From NCBI RefSeq assembly GCF_036013915.1, contig NZ_CP107899.1:496001-560000 (forward strand): a stretch of 64,000 nt of DNA, in the 5' to 3' direction. Position 1 is the first letter of the stretch; each line of letters begins with the position of its first letter. The notes below the pieces were generated by a model. It worked only from the letters and a program-made list of their open reading frames with translations, was not told the DNA's origin and ran no database searches. The stretch comes from Streptomyces sp. NBC_00464. GTDB lineage: Bacteria > Actinomycetota > Actinomycetes > Streptomycetales > Streptomycetaceae. Positions 25,182 to 34,114 of this stretch are shown here, piece by piece. Position numbers and translations under genes: made by a program.

Positions 25182-26813
25182 CTACAGGAGGCCGAGGTCC
25201 GTGAGGATCTCGTCGGCCGCGCGCAGGCCGGACTCCGCTCCGCCCTCCATGTAGCCCTGGGCTTCCTCGGACGTGTGCTCACCCGCGAAGTGGGTGTTGC
25301 CCTGGCGGACCGCCTCGTAGCCCGCGTACTGGTGGGCGTAGCCGGGCGGCCATGCGGAGTACGAGCCGTACGCGTTCGGGTTGAGCGGCCAGGCCGCCAG
25401 TGTGGCCTTGCCGGTCCAGTGGGCGGTCAGGCCGGGGAAGACCGGTTCGAGCTGGGCGAGCGCCGCCCGCGCGTATCCGGCGATCTGCGGGTCGGCGGCG
25501 GTGCGGAACGGAGCGGACGGGGTGAAGTCCGCCGCGTGGCTGCCGCCCGCGTACACGGTCAGGATGCCCTTGCCACCGGGCTGGGCCCTGCTGGAGTCCC
25601 ACGAGGTCTGGTAGCCGGTGTCGGTCATCGTGCTGCCGGTGGCCACACCCCACGGACCGGCGGTGTTCCAGTGGCGGGTGTCGAACTGCAGGGAGAGCTT
25701 GCAGTTCTGTCCCATCGCCATCGCGGTGATGCTGCCGAGCTTGAGGCTGTCGAACCCGGACGCGGAGAGGTCGAGTCTCTTGAGCACGCCGACCGGAAGG
25801 GCGAGCACGGTGTGGTCGGCGAGGACCGTCTGCGTACAGCCGTCGACGGTGAAGGTGAGCGTCTGCCGGCCTCCCGGGGCCGCGGCCACGGCCTGGAGCC
25901 GCCGGCCTTGGCGTACCGTCCCCGGGGGCAGGGCCGCGGCGATCGCCTGCGGCAGGCGCTGGTTGCCGCCGCGGACGTGATAGCGGGTGTCGCTCTCACC
26001 GAACAGCGCGAAGCCGTTGGGGGTGGGCTGGTAGGCGAGCAGGCCGACGATGCCGAGCGCGGACGACGCCTGGGTGTCCACGCCGAACTCGGTGGTGTAG
26101 GCGACGTCGAGGAGTTGTCCGAACGGCGAGGCGTGGCCACCGGGAACACGGGTGGCGATCCAGTCGTGGATGGTCATGTTCGACAGGGCCACGGCTCCGG
26201 GGCTGTTGGCGGTGTTCCAGCCGACGGGCCAGTCGAAGGTGGCGAGGTCCTGCTGGAGTACCGGCTTCAGCTTCTTGAAGTCGGCACTCGCCTGGGCGTA
26301 GGTGTAGTAGGCACCGTCGAAGCGGTAGACCTCGGTCGCACCGGCCGGTTCGGCGGCTCGCAGGTCGTCGAGGGGCAGGCCGAAGCGGGCGGCGAGCGAC
26401 TGCATCAGGGCGTGCCCGGTGTCGATCATCTCCCCGCCCCACTCGGAGGTCTGGCCGTCGCCCCAGTAGGAGCCGGCCGGGTTGGAGTGGATCCGGCCGC
26501 CGACCCTGGTGTCGGCCTCGTGGACGGTGCAGGCGATGCCGTGGTCGGCGAGCCGCAGGGCCGCGGTCAGTCCGGCGATGCCGGCGCCCACGATCGCGAC
26601 CACGGGCGGGGAGACGGTGGAGGCCTGGGCGGTGGAGGCCGCGCCGACGCCGGTGGCGGCCAGGCCCACGCCGGCGGCGAGTCCGCCGAGAACCGTGCGC
26701 CGGGAGGGGCCTCCGGCAGCCCCGCCGGTGTCGGCGCCGTCGGAGGTGCCGGTGTCGGCGGAGTGTTCGGCGACGATACGGCGCAACGTGCGGGCGAGTG
26801 CGGTGCGTGCCAT
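25182..26813 (-). CDS. Tat-exported flavin amine oxidase (monoamine/L-amino-acid oxidase family)
   Basis: FAD enzyme that oxidises an amine or amino acid to imine with H2O2 release (543 aa). The N-terminus carries a Tat signal (SRRTVLGGLAAGVGLAATG, about residues 37-55), so it is folded with FAD and exported. FAD-binding motif VAIVGAGIAGLTAALRL followed by EADTRVGGRIHS. The C-terminal FAD contact is HFAGEHTSEEAQGYMEGGAESGLRAA. The ATG at 26813 has AAGGAG seven bases upstream. It is downstream of the amidase on the same strand but separated by a hairpin, so it may be only partly co-transcribed with the ABC/amidase operon. Confidence 0.9.
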   Translation of the reverse strand: MARTALARTLRRIVAEHSADTGTSDGADTGGAAGGPSRRTVLGGLAAGVGLAATGVGAASTAQASTVSPPVVAIVGAGIAGLTAALRLADHGIACTVHEADTRVGGRIHSNPAGSYWGDGQTSEWGGEMIDTGHALMQSLAARFGLPLDDLRAAEPAGATEVYRFDGAYYTYAQASADFKKLKPVLQQDLATFDWPVGWNTANSPGAVALSNMTIHDWIATRVPGGHASPFGQLLDVAYTTEFGVDTQASSALGIVGLLAYQPTPNGFALFGESDTRYHVRGGNQRLPQAIAAALPPGTVRQGRRLQAVAAAPGGRQTLTFTVDGCTQTVLADHTVLALPVGVLKRLDLSASGFDSLKLGSITAMAMGQNCKLSLQFDTRHWNTAGPWGVATGSTMTDTGYQTSWDSSRAQPGGKGILTVYAGGSHAADFTPSAPFRTAADPQIAGYARAALAQLEPVFPGLTAHWTGKATLAAWPLNPNAYGSYSAWPPGYAHQYAGYEAVRQGNTHFAGEHTSEEAQGYMEGGAESGLRAADEILTDLGLL

Positions 26814-26873
26814 GTACGGCTCCTTCTCCTGTGGTGGCCGGGTCCCGGCCCGGGACGGGGAGGGACCCGGAAG

Positions 26874-26898
26874 CGGCGGTGGCGCGGTGCCACCGCCG
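26874..26898 (-). terminator. Hairpin between amidase and amine oxidase
   Basis: Perfect 10-bp arms (26874-26883 and 26889-26898) with a 5-base loop, 55 bases past the amidase stop and 61 bases before the amine oxidase ATG. Either a terminator or an attenuator; a second small inverted repeat (CGCCTCG / CGAGGCG) follows the amidase stop. Confidence 0.6.
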
Positions 26899-26952
26899 AC
26901 GTGGCAGGCGCCTCGCGTACGAGGCGGACTCACTCGGCGCAGAGCTGCCGGC

Positions 26953-28365
26953 TCAGCCGACGTAGCGCGCGGGGCGACGGTGCGGCCATCCGTCCAGTTC
27001 CTCCAGTTCGGCGGAGACCCGGATGAGGGCGGCCTCGTCCCACGGCCCGGCAATCAGCTGACTGCCGGCGGGGAGGCCCCCGGCCGAGGTGAAGGTGGGC
27101 AGGCTGACGGCGGGCTGACCGGTGATGTTGCAGATCGAGGTGAAGGAGATCATCTGCGTCTCGGTCGTACGCGGGCCGCCCGGGTCCTCGTTGGCCTCCT
27201 TGAGCAGGGCGTCCACCGGCGGCGGCAGGCAGGCCATGGTGGGGGTGAGCAGCAGGTCGAACTCCTGGCCCCACTGGGCGCGGACCGCCCGTGCCTCCTC
27301 GGCGAGCAGCTGCGCGGCCCGGGTGTATTCGCCCGAGTGCCGGCCGGCGGCCCGCTCCATCCGGAAGCGGAGGTGCGGCTCGGCGAGTTCCGGTTGCTGG
27401 TACGGGGCTGCCCAGAGCGCTGCGTCCAGCACGGTCTGCGCGTATCCGATGATCGCCTCCTCGCTGAAGAAGCGGGGCGAGGCGGGGGCGACGTCGTGGC
27501 CGAGGGAGACGAGCAGCCGGGCGGTGTGCTCGGCGGCCTCGACACAGCTCGGGTCGACGGGCAGGCCGGTGGGGGCCTCGGTGAGCAGCCCGATCCGCAG
27601 GCGTCCGCCGTCGCGGCCGGCCTCGTCGAGGAAGGGCCGCTCGGGGGCGGGTGCCTGGTACATGGCGAGCCGGTCGGGCACCGACATCGCGTCGAGCATC
27701 GCGGCGGCGTCCCGGGTGGTGCGGGTGATGGCTCCCTCGACCGTGGCGTGCTCCCAGCCGGGCACGTGCTGGGGGACGCGGCCCCGGCTGGGCTTGAGGC
27801 CGAGCAGCCCGCAGGAGGAGGACGGCATACGGATCGAGCCGCCGCCGTCGTTGGCGTGGGCGACGGGCGCGAGGCCGGCGGCGACGGCGGCCGCGGCGCC
27901 GCCGCTGGACCCGCCGGAGGAGTATGCGGGGTTCCAGGGGTTGCGGGTGCTGCCGAAGCGGCTGTTGTCGGTGGTCGACAGGAGGCCCATCTCGGGCGAG
28001 TTGGTGCGCCCCATCAGGAGGAAGCCGGCGTCGAGCAGCCGCCGGACCACGGGCTCGGTGAGGGTGCGGGGGCGGTCGTCGACCCCGTACGAGCCATAGG
28101 TGGCGGGCTGGCCCTCGACCTGGGTCAGCTCCTTGACCGGGACGGGCACTCCGTGGAAGGGCGGGAGGGGTCCGCCGTCGGTGACGGCCTTCTCGGCACG
28201 GCGCGCGGCCGTACGGCAGGCCTCTTCGTCGAGCCAGGTGAACGCGGCGAGTTCTCCGTTGTGCTCCTCGATCCGCCCGAGGTAGGTGTCGGCGACCTCG
28301 ACGGGGCTGAGGTCGCGCCGGCGGATCGCCGCCGCGAGGTCGGTGGCTGAGTCGAACGGGTCCAT
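26953..28365 (-). CDS. Amidase-signature family amidohydrolase
   Basis: 470-aa amidase of the GatA-like family, hydrolysing an amide to acid plus ammonia or amine. The Ser-cisSer-Lys triad is visible: Lys78 in VPVPVKEL, the glycine/serine run SSGGSSGG (cis-Ser about 153) and nucleophile Ser177 in GGGSIRM. It lies 28 bases after the LivF-like ATPase on the same strand with a purine-rich RBS, so it belongs to the ABC operon. This places substrate import and hydrolysis under one promoter and suggests the importer carries amides rather than amino acids (inference). Confidence 0.9.
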   Translation of the reverse strand: MDPFDSATDLAAAIRRRDLSPVEVADTYLGRIEEHNGELAAFTWLDEEACRTAARRAEKAVTDGGPLPPFHGVPVPVKELTQVEGQPATYGSYGVDDRPRTLTEPVVRRLLDAGFLLMGRTNSPEMGLLSTTDNSRFGSTRNPWNPAYSSGGSSGGAAAAVAAGLAPVAHANDGGGSIRMPSSSCGLLGLKPSRGRVPQHVPGWEHATVEGAITRTTRDAAAMLDAMSVPDRLAMYQAPAPERPFLDEAGRDGGRLRIGLLTEAPTGLPVDPSCVEAAEHTARLLVSLGHDVAPASPRFFSEEAIIGYAQTVLDAALWAAPYQQPELAEPHLRFRMERAAGRHSGEYTRAAQLLAEEARAVRAQWGQEFDLLLTPTMACLPPPVDALLKEANEDPGGPRTTETQMISFTSICNITGQPAVSLPTFTSAGGLPAGSQLIAGPWDEAALIRVSAELEELDGWPHRRPARYVG

Positions 28366-28393
28366 GGTGGTGGCTCCAGAAAGGGTGGGGCGG

Positions 28394-29077
28394 TCAGCGG
28401 ACAGCGAGGATCTCGTCGAGCCGGTCGCGCAGGCCGGGGCCGTTGGGTGCGTCGAGGACGACGTGTCCGGCCTCCATCGCCACGACGTGCCGGCAGTGGT
28501 CGAGGAGTGCGCCGGCGTGCTGGTCGACGAGGAGGACGGCCACGCCGGCGGCGGCGATCGCTCCGAGGGCTTCCAGCACGTCGGCGACGACGGAGGGCTG
28601 GAGTCCCTGGGTGAGTTCGTCGACCGCGATGAGCGTCCGGCCGGCGAGCATGGCGCGTGCGATGCCCAGTTGCTGCTTCTGCCCTCCCGAGAGCGTGCCC
28701 GCCTGCTGACGGGCGCGGTCGGTGAGGAGCGGGAAGACGGCGTACGGGTCGACGGCCGGGACGACGTCCCGGCGGCGTGCGAGACGGAGGTTCTCGGCGA
28801 CGGTGAGCGTCGGGAACACGCCCCGGTCCTCCGGCATCAGGGTGGCGCCGCCGCGGGCGAGTAGCTCGGGCCGGCCGGGGGGCACGCGGTTGTCGTCGAG
28901 GGTCACCTCGCCGCCGTGCCGGTCGGCGAGGCCGAAGACGGTCCGCAGCAGGGTCGTCTTGCCGGCACCGTTGCGGCCGATGAGGGCGGTGATCTCGCCG
29001 CCGCGTACGGTCAGATCGGTCGGACGGACCACGGCGGCCTGCCCGTATCCGCCGGCGAGGCCGGTCAGTTCGAGCAT
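28394..29077 (-). CDS. LivF-like ABC ATP-binding protein
   Basis: ATPase of the second liv-like importer (227 aa). Walker A GRNGAGKTT, LivF hallmark LMPEDRGVFPTLTV, signature LSGGQKQQLGIARAM, Walker B LIAVDELTQGL (Leu where Pro is usual) and switch region LLVDQH. The ATG at 29077 shares a base with the stop of the LivM-LivG fusion (TGATG). Likely partner of the fused LivG domain. Confidence 0.9.
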   Translation of the reverse strand: MLELTGLAGGYGQAAVVRPTDLTVRGGEITALIGRNGAGKTTLLRTVFGLADRHGGEVTLDDNRVPPGRPELLARGGATLMPEDRGVFPTLTVAENLRLARRRDVVPAVDPYAVFPLLTDRARQQAGTLSGGQKQQLGIARAMLAGRTLIAVDELTQGLQPSVVADVLEALGAIAAAGVAVLLVDQHAGALLDHCRHVVAMEAGHVVLDAPNGPGLRDRLDEILAVR

Positions 29078-30915
29078 CAGCGCACTCCCAGATAGGCGGC
29101 GCGGACCGCCGGATCGGCGGCCACCGCGTCGAGCGGGCCGCGGGCGAGCACCCGTCCCCCGGCCAGGACGACGACGTCGTCGGCCAGTTCCCGCACGATG
29201 TCCATGTCGTGCTCCACCACCAGCAGGGCGCATCCGGTGCGGCGGTTGACCGCGCGAAGTTCGCGGGTGAGACGGCGGGCGTCGTCGGGGCCGAGTCCGG
29301 CGGCGGGTTCGTCGAGCAGCAGCAGGCGGGGTGCCGCGGTGAGGACCATGGCCAGTTCCAGACGCCGCCGGTCGGCGAGCGGAAGGGTGCCGGCGGGCCG
29401 GAGCCCGTCGTCGACGAGATCCCGGAACTCGGCGGGCGGTTCGGTGGGTTCGGGCGCCTGCATCCGGGCGAGGCGGAGGTTGTCGGCCGGGGAGAGTTCG
29501 GCGACCACACTGGGTATCTGGAACATCCGGCCGACGCCGAGTCCCACGCGCCGGTGGACCGGGAGGCCGGCCGCGTCGGTACCGAAGAGGCGCAGGGTGC
29601 CCGCGTCCGGGGTGAGCTGTCCGGCGACGACGTTCAGGAAGGTGCTCTTCCCGGCGCCGTTCGGGCCGATCAGGCACACACAGCGGCCGGCGTCGACGAC
29701 GAGGTCCACCCCGGCGAGCACCTCGACGGGGCCGAAGGACTTGCGGATGCCGGCGACGGCGAGCGGGGCGGGGCCGCTCGGACCCGGTGCCCGTGCGACG
29801 GACGGATCCGGTCCGTCGCCGGTGGCCGGGGCGGTCGCCCGCCCGGTGCGCGCGGACGTACGGCGTGGGCGGCGGCGGCTCTCGGACGGCAGCCGTACGA
29901 CGGGTCCCGGGCCCGCCAGCCACCGGCGCGGCACGGCCGTGAGCCCGGCCGGCGCCACCTGGACGACCAGCAGGAACAGGGCGGCGAGGGCGAGGACGTA
30001 CCAGCCCTGCCAGACGGAGCCCAGGTACTGCTGGCCCACGGTGACGGCGATCGCCCCCACGAACGGCCCGGCGGTGGACTCACGCCCGCCGAGGGCCAGC
30101 CAGATCAGCACGGACGTGGAGAGGCCGAGGCCGAAGACCTGTGGCGACACCAGTCCGGCCACGGGTGCGTACAGCGCTCCGGCCACGGCGGCGACGGCCG
30201 CGCTCGCGGCGAACGCGGTGGCTCGCACCCGGGTCGGGTCGATGCCGCTCTGAGCGGCCCGTTCGGGGTTGCGGGCCGCGGCGATGAGGCGGGCACCGAA
30301 CCGGCCGCGGACGAGGAGCACGCCGCAGCCCGTCACCACGGCCGCGACGACGGCGAGGGTGACGTAGTAGGAGGTCACCACGTCGGGCCCGGAGGCGGGC
30401 AGCCCGTTGGTCCCGCCGGTGAGCCCGGTGAACGTGGTGGCGGCGCGCTGGAGCAGCAGACCGACGCCGATGGTGAGGAGGATCAGCGGGGCGTCGGGGA
30501 CCGGGGCCGCCAGCCCCGTCAGCACGACGGGCACGGCGATCACCACGGCGGCCGCGACGGCGGCGGCCACGGTCAGCGCCCAGGGCAGACCGTGTTCCTG
30601 GCCGAGTGCGACGGCGTACGCGCCGAGGCCGAAGAACGCGGCGTGCCCGACGCTCAGCAGTCCGGCCCGCCCCCAGCTGAGGTCGAGGCCGTAGGCGAAG
30701 AGGCCGTAGCACAGGCCCAGGGTGAGCGTGGCGACGGCGAAGGCATCGAGGCCGAAGGGGGCGGCGAGCAGAGCCACCCCCGCGACGCCCGGGAGCCCGG
30801 CGCGCAGTGAGCGGCGGAGCCGGCCGGGCCGGGGGGCCGAGGAGGCGGACACCGGTCCGGCCGCGGAGGGGGCGCCGGAGGCCGAGGGGGCGCCCGATGC
30901 GGCGGCGACGTTCAC
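29077..30915 (-). CDS. LivM-LivG fusion: ABC permease joined to ATPase
   Basis: 612-aa fusion in one frame. Residues about 45-335 are a LivM-type permease (SWGRAGLLSVGHAAFFGLGAY near the N-terminus, AAARNPERAAQSGI in the loop, about 9-10 spans). A basic, Pro-rich linker (about 340-380) leads to a LivG-type ATPase with Walker A GPNGAGKST, Q-loop RMFQIPS, Walker B LLLLDEP and switch VVEHDMDIV. The ABC signature reads LPLADRRRLELA instead of the usual LPYGQQRRLEIA, so the Gly of the signature is missing. The GTG at 30915 overlaps the receptor stop (GTGA). Such permease-ATPase fusions occur in this family, but the altered signature is unusual. Confidence 0.9.
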   Translation of the reverse strand: MNVAAASGAPSASGAPSAAGPVSASSAPRPGRLRRSLRAGLPGVAGVALLAAPFGLDAFAVATLTLGLCYGLFAYGLDLSWGRAGLLSVGHAAFFGLGAYAVALGQEHGLPWALTVAAAVAAAVVIAVPVVLTGLAAPVPDAPLILLTIGVGLLLQRAATTFTGLTGGTNGLPASGPDVVTSYYVTLAVVAAVVTGCGVLLVRGRFGARLIAAARNPERAAQSGIDPTRVRATAFAASAAVAAVAGALYAPVAGLVSPQVFGLGLSTSVLIWLALGGRESTAGPFVGAIAVTVGQQYLGSVWQGWYVLALAALFLLVVQVAPAGLTAVPRRWLAGPGPVVRLPSESRRRPRRTSARTGRATAPATGDGPDPSVARAPGPSGPAPLAVAGIRKSFGPVEVLAGVDLVVDAGRCVCLIGPNGAGKSTFLNVVAGQLTPDAGTLRLFGTDAAGLPVHRRVGLGVGRMFQIPSVVAELSPADNLRLARMQAPEPTEPPAEFRDLVDDGLRPAGTLPLADRRRLELAMVLTAAPRLLLLDEPAAGLGPDDARRLTRELRAVNRRTGCALLVVEHDMDIVRELADDVVVLAGGRVLARGPLDAVAADPAVRAAYLGVR

Positions 30916-32105
30916 GAACACCCCTTCTTCGGGGTCGTGTCGGCGACCATCGGGTGGTTGCGGGTGACGTTGTACGCGCCGTCGCCGCCGATGGTGACCT
31001 GCTGCATGTCGGCCTGGAGCACATGGTTGGCGGCGTGGAAGCGCGTCCCCTTGCCCAGCGGGCTGTCGAAGGACAGCCGGCCGATCGCCCGGTTGACGGC
31101 CTCGGGGTCGTTCGAGCCCGCCTTGGCCGCGGCAGCGAGGAAGAACTCGACGCCGAAGTAGGCGTTTCCGGCCACCTCGGGCACCGGGGCCTTCCAGTCG
31201 TGGGCGGCCCGGTAGTCCTTCACGAAGCCGCGGCTCTCGGGGTCGTCCAGCCGGTCGCTCCAGCGCACCGTGTGGGTGCGGCCGGCCACCAGCGGACCGA
31301 GTGCCGGCTGGAAGTCGGCGTCCAGCGGGGCGCCCTCGAAGCCCAGCTTCGGAGTGAGGAGGCCGAACTGCTGCGCCTGCTTGCTGAAGGTGACCGCGTC
31401 CGCGCCGACGACCATGGACAGGACGGTGTCGGGCTTCGCGGACTTGAGCCGGCCGATGACCGGCTGCCAGTCGGTCTGGCCGAGCGGGCTGTACTCCTCG
31501 GCGACCACGGTGCCGCCCGCCTTCTTCACCAGTTCCCTGGCCACCCCGGCGTAGAAGTGCGGGTAGTTGTAGTCGGAGCCGACCAGCGCGACATCGGTGC
31601 CGTACTTCTCGATCAGTCCTGGCACGGTGGGCGTCAGCATCTGCCGGGTCGACTCGCCGAAGCCCCACTGGTAGGCGAAGCAGTGTTCGGTGTCGCCCAG
31701 GATGGCGGTGCCGAAGGGGACGTGTGCCTCGTCGGCGACTCTGCCGACGGCTTCCGCGGTGTCGCCGGTGATGGTGCCGAACAGCATCGTCACCTTGTCC
31801 TGACGTACCAGACGCCGGGCGAGCTGGGTGGAGTTGGCCGGGTCCCCCGCGTCGTCCACCACGACGTACTCCACCGGACGCCCGTGCACGCCCTGGTGGG
31901 AGTTGACCTCCTTCACGGCCAGTTCGAGCCCGTTGCGCAGGGCCGTGCCCACCTGGGAGGTGGGTCCGGTGAGCGGGACGATCACACCGATCCTGACCGG
32001 CCCACCCTTGTCCGGGGCGTCGTCGCCCGACATCGCCGCCCCCTGGCAGCCGGTGAGGGCGAGGGCGCAGGCAGCGGCCAGCGCCGGGGTCCGGGACGCG
32101 CGCAT
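30912..32105 (-). CDS. Amino-acid/amide ABC substrate-binding lipoprotein
   Basis: 397-aa PBP-6 family receptor of the second liv-like system. Start ATG 32105 lies in a TGATG junction with the LivH-like stop. The short signal ends in lipobox LTGC (Cys20). The mature part opens VRIGVIVPLTGPTSQVGTALRNG and contains SDYNYPHFYAGVARELV. This overall look (SDYNYP, a single Cys pair in DTEHCFAYQWGFGES) resembles urea/short-chain-amide receptors (UrtA/FmdD type) more than leucine-binding proteins. That is a judgement from memory, but it fits the amidase in the operon. Confidence 0.85.
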   Translation of the reverse strand: MRASRTPALAAACALALTGCQGAAMSGDDAPDKGGPVRIGVIVPLTGPTSQVGTALRNGLELAVKEVNSHQGVHGRPVEYVVVDDAGDPANSTQLARRLVRQDKVTMLFGTITGDTAEAVGRVADEAHVPFGTAILGDTEHCFAYQWGFGESTRQMLTPTVPGLIEKYGTDVALVGSDYNYPHFYAGVARELVKKAGGTVVAEEYSPLGQTDWQPVIGRLKSAKPDTVLSMVVGADAVTFSKQAQQFGLLTPKLGFEGAPLDADFQPALGPLVAGRTHTVRWSDRLDDPESRGFVKDYRAAHDWKAPVPEVAGNAYFGVEFFLAAAAKAGSNDPEAVNRAIGRLSFDSPLGKGTRFHAANHVLQADMQQVTIGGDGAYNVTRNHPMVADTTPKKGCS

Positions 32106-32980
32106 CAGACGGCGCCCACGGGTGCGGGAGTGCGACGGAACCATGCGGAGAACCTTCCGGTCCAGGGTCGCGAGCGCAGGGCTGCGGTCGCGACGACGAC
32201 GGCGTAGAAGAGGGCTTCGGCGAGGGTGTCGGAGAGCCACGTGCGCAGCAGGACCGACAGCGCGGAGATCAGCAGGGCCGCGACCGCGGCAGTGACCAGG
32301 GAACCGGGGCGGCTGAGCAGCAGGCCGAAGAAGACGGGGACCAGCAGGCCGAATCCCATGCTGGGGTTGACCGCGAGAACGGGGCTGTAGAGGGCGCCGG
32401 CGAGAATCGCGAGCAGTCCGCCGACGGTGAAGGCGGTGGCGCGCATCCGTCGCGGGTCGGTGCCGAGCAGCGCCGCCATGGGCGGGTTGTCGGCCACGGC
32501 GCGCAGCCTCAGGCCCCAGTCCGTGCGGTGGGCCGCGAGAAGCACCAGTGTGATGACGGCGATCGCGGTCAGCGCGCACACCAGCCGGTAGGCGGGGTAG
32601 GGGGTGCCGAGGACGTCGAGCGTGCCGTCCACGGGCACGGCGACGGTGCGGGACGTTCCGGTGAAGAGGAGTTCCGCGCCCTGTCGCAGGGCCATGCCCA
32701 GGCCCCAGGTGACGAGCATGGCGGCCAGTCCGTCCGAGCCGGGGCGCCGCAGCAGCAGGCGTTCGATGACGAGGAGCAGGGGCACGCCGGCGGCGAGGGC
32801 CAGCAGTGTGCGGATTCCGAACGGGGCACCGGTCGCGGTGGCGGCGACGTAGGCGCCGGCCATGGCGAGGTCGCCCTGGGCGAGGTTGACCACCCGCGTC
32901 GCCGCGAAGATCACCGCGATCCCGACCGTGAGCAGGCCGTAGAGGCCGAACTGGCCGATGATGGCCAGAAGTACATCCAT
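32105..32980 (-). CDS. LivH-like ABC permease
   Basis: 291-aa permease and first gene of the second liv-like operon. Family marks: VGIAVIFAATRVVNLAQGDLAMAGAY at the N-terminus and RAVADNPPMAALLGTD in the cytoplasmic loop, with about 8 spans. It has no RBS overlap because it is the promoter-proximal gene; AraC-type repeats lie in the 161-base gap to the divergent regulator. Confidence 0.9.
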   Translation of the reverse strand: MDVLLAIIGQFGLYGLLTVGIAVIFAATRVVNLAQGDLAMAGAYVAATATGAPFGIRTLLALAAGVPLLLVIERLLLRRPGSDGLAAMLVTWGLGMALRQGAELLFTGTSRTVAVPVDGTLDVLGTPYPAYRLVCALTAIAVITLVLLAAHRTDWGLRLRAVADNPPMAALLGTDPRRMRATAFTVGGLLAILAGALYSPVLAVNPSMGFGLLVPVFFGLLLSRPGSLVTAAVAALLISALSVLLRTWLSDTLAEALFYAVVVATAALRSRPWTGRFSAWFRRTPAPVGAV

Positions 32981-33055
32981 CTGTTACCGCCTGTGTGCTT
33001 CCGGGTGCGGCTGGGTCTCTGCGAGCATCTGGCAATCCCGTGGTGATCACTGGTC

Positions 33056-33120
33056 CGGCAGCGCAGAGTTCTGTGCCCGCAGTGCAGGGACCGGCGGCGC
33101 GAAGAATGCCGGCAGTGCGG
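33056..33120. promoter_or_regulatory. Repeated elements in the AraC / liv-like operon intergenic region
   Basis: Three related 11-mers, CGGCAGCGCAG (33056), CCGCAGTGCAG (33077) and CGGCAGTGCGG (33110), in direct orientation. Start-to-start spacings are 21 and 33 bases, roughly two and three helical turns, as expected for AraC-family half-sites. The first is followed by a near-palindrome GCGCAGA-GT-TCTGTGC (33061-33076). Confidence 0.5.
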
Positions 33121-33141
33121 GCGGGTGGGAGGGGAACGCGC

Positions 33142-34095
33142 ATGCAGGTGGAGCGACGTGATGACGGCAATCTGGTCTTCGGCTACCTCGACACCGCTTC
33201 GGCGGACCTGCGGGGCGCCTTCGACACGGTCCTGGTCAGGGCAACCCAAGGTGACGAGGGGTACGCCGCCGACATGCGGCCGAGCCGCTTCGGCGCGCTG
33301 AGCGGGTGCGACATCAGCGGTGAGCAGGAGATACGGGTGATGCCCCGGCCCTCTCCCGCGGCACCCCGGCCGGGCCATCTGCTGGGCCTGCTGGTGGCGG
33401 GGCACGGCAAACTGGAGCAGGACGGGCGGCGGGCGGCACTCTCGCCGGGGGACTTCGTGCTGTACACGGGCGCGCGCCCGTTCCGGTTGGAACTCGGCCC
33501 CTCGCACCGGTACTTCGTCCTGTCGCTGGACTCCGCGACGGCCGGTCAGCTGGCTGCGGCGGTCGGCCCGGTGACGGCCAACCCGGAGCTGCCGCGTTCT
33601 GCGAGCGGACGGATGCTCGCGGCCGTGGTCGGCGAACTCGCCGAACGGGCTGACGGCTTCGGGCCGCTGGCGCGCCGGGAGATGGGCGAGCACGTGTCAG
33701 CGATCCTGCGGACGCTGCTGCGCGAGGCGGCCGGTGCGGGACCTGCCGTCGGCTCAGGGGCGGCGGAAGCCCTGGAACGGGTCCTCGCGTACATCGACGA
33801 CCGACTGGCGGAAGATCTATCGCCGGGCGCGATCGCGGCGGCTCACCACATCTCGGTGCGTCATCTGCACGCGCTGTTCCGGGCGTCGGGGGCGACGGTG
33901 GGCGATCACGTGCGGCGCAGGCGCCTGGAACGGATCCGCCGGGACCTGCTCGACCCGGCGCTGAAACACCTGCCCGCCTACGTCCTGGCGTCCCGCGCAG
34001 GGCTGGGGGAAGCGAGCCATTTCAGCAGGGTGTTCCGGGCCGAGTTCGGCCTGTCGCCGCGCGCGGTGAGGGAACAGGCACGCGGCGGGGCCTGA
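33142..34095 (+). CDS. AraC-family transcriptional regulator
   Basis: 317 aa. The N-terminal half is an AraC-binding-like sensor (SRFGALSGCDISGEQEIRVM, LLVAGHGKLEQDGR, LSPGDFVLYTGARPF). The C-terminal half is the two-HTH DNA-binding domain (PGAIAAAHHISVRHLHALFRA and LASRAGLGEASHFSRVFRAEFGLSPRAVRE). Start ATG 33142 has GGGAGGGG eight bases upstream; the open frame continues 49 codons upstream without support. Divergent from the amide/amino-acid ABC operon, it probably activates that operon; nitrilase/amide regulators of this shape are known in actinomycetes. Confidence 0.9.
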   Translation: MQVERRDDGNLVFGYLDTASADLRGAFDTVLVRATQGDEGYAADMRPSRFGALSGCDISGEQEIRVMPRPSPAAPRPGHLLGLLVAGHGKLEQDGRRAALSPGDFVLYTGARPFRLELGPSHRYFVLSLDSATAGQLAAAVGPVTANPELPRSASGRMLAAVVGELAERADGFGPLARREMGEHVSAILRTLLREAAGAGPAVGSGAAEALERVLAYIDDRLAEDLSPGAIAAAHHISVRHLHALFRASGATVGDHVRRRRLERIRRDLLDPALKHLPAYVLASRAGLGEASHFSRVFRAEFGLSPRAVREQARGGA

Positions 34096-34114
34096 GCGCG
34101 CCGGCGCGGGCCGG

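Noticed and set aside
24321..27026. 901-codon plus-strand frame
   Set aside because: Runs through the TetR gene in another frame and antisense to the amine oxidase. The composition is shadow-like.
29077..30915. LivM-LivG fusion as a frame or assembly artefact
   Set aside because: One uninterrupted frame with a plausible basic linker, both domains full length, and tight coupling on both sides. Such fusions are known in the family.
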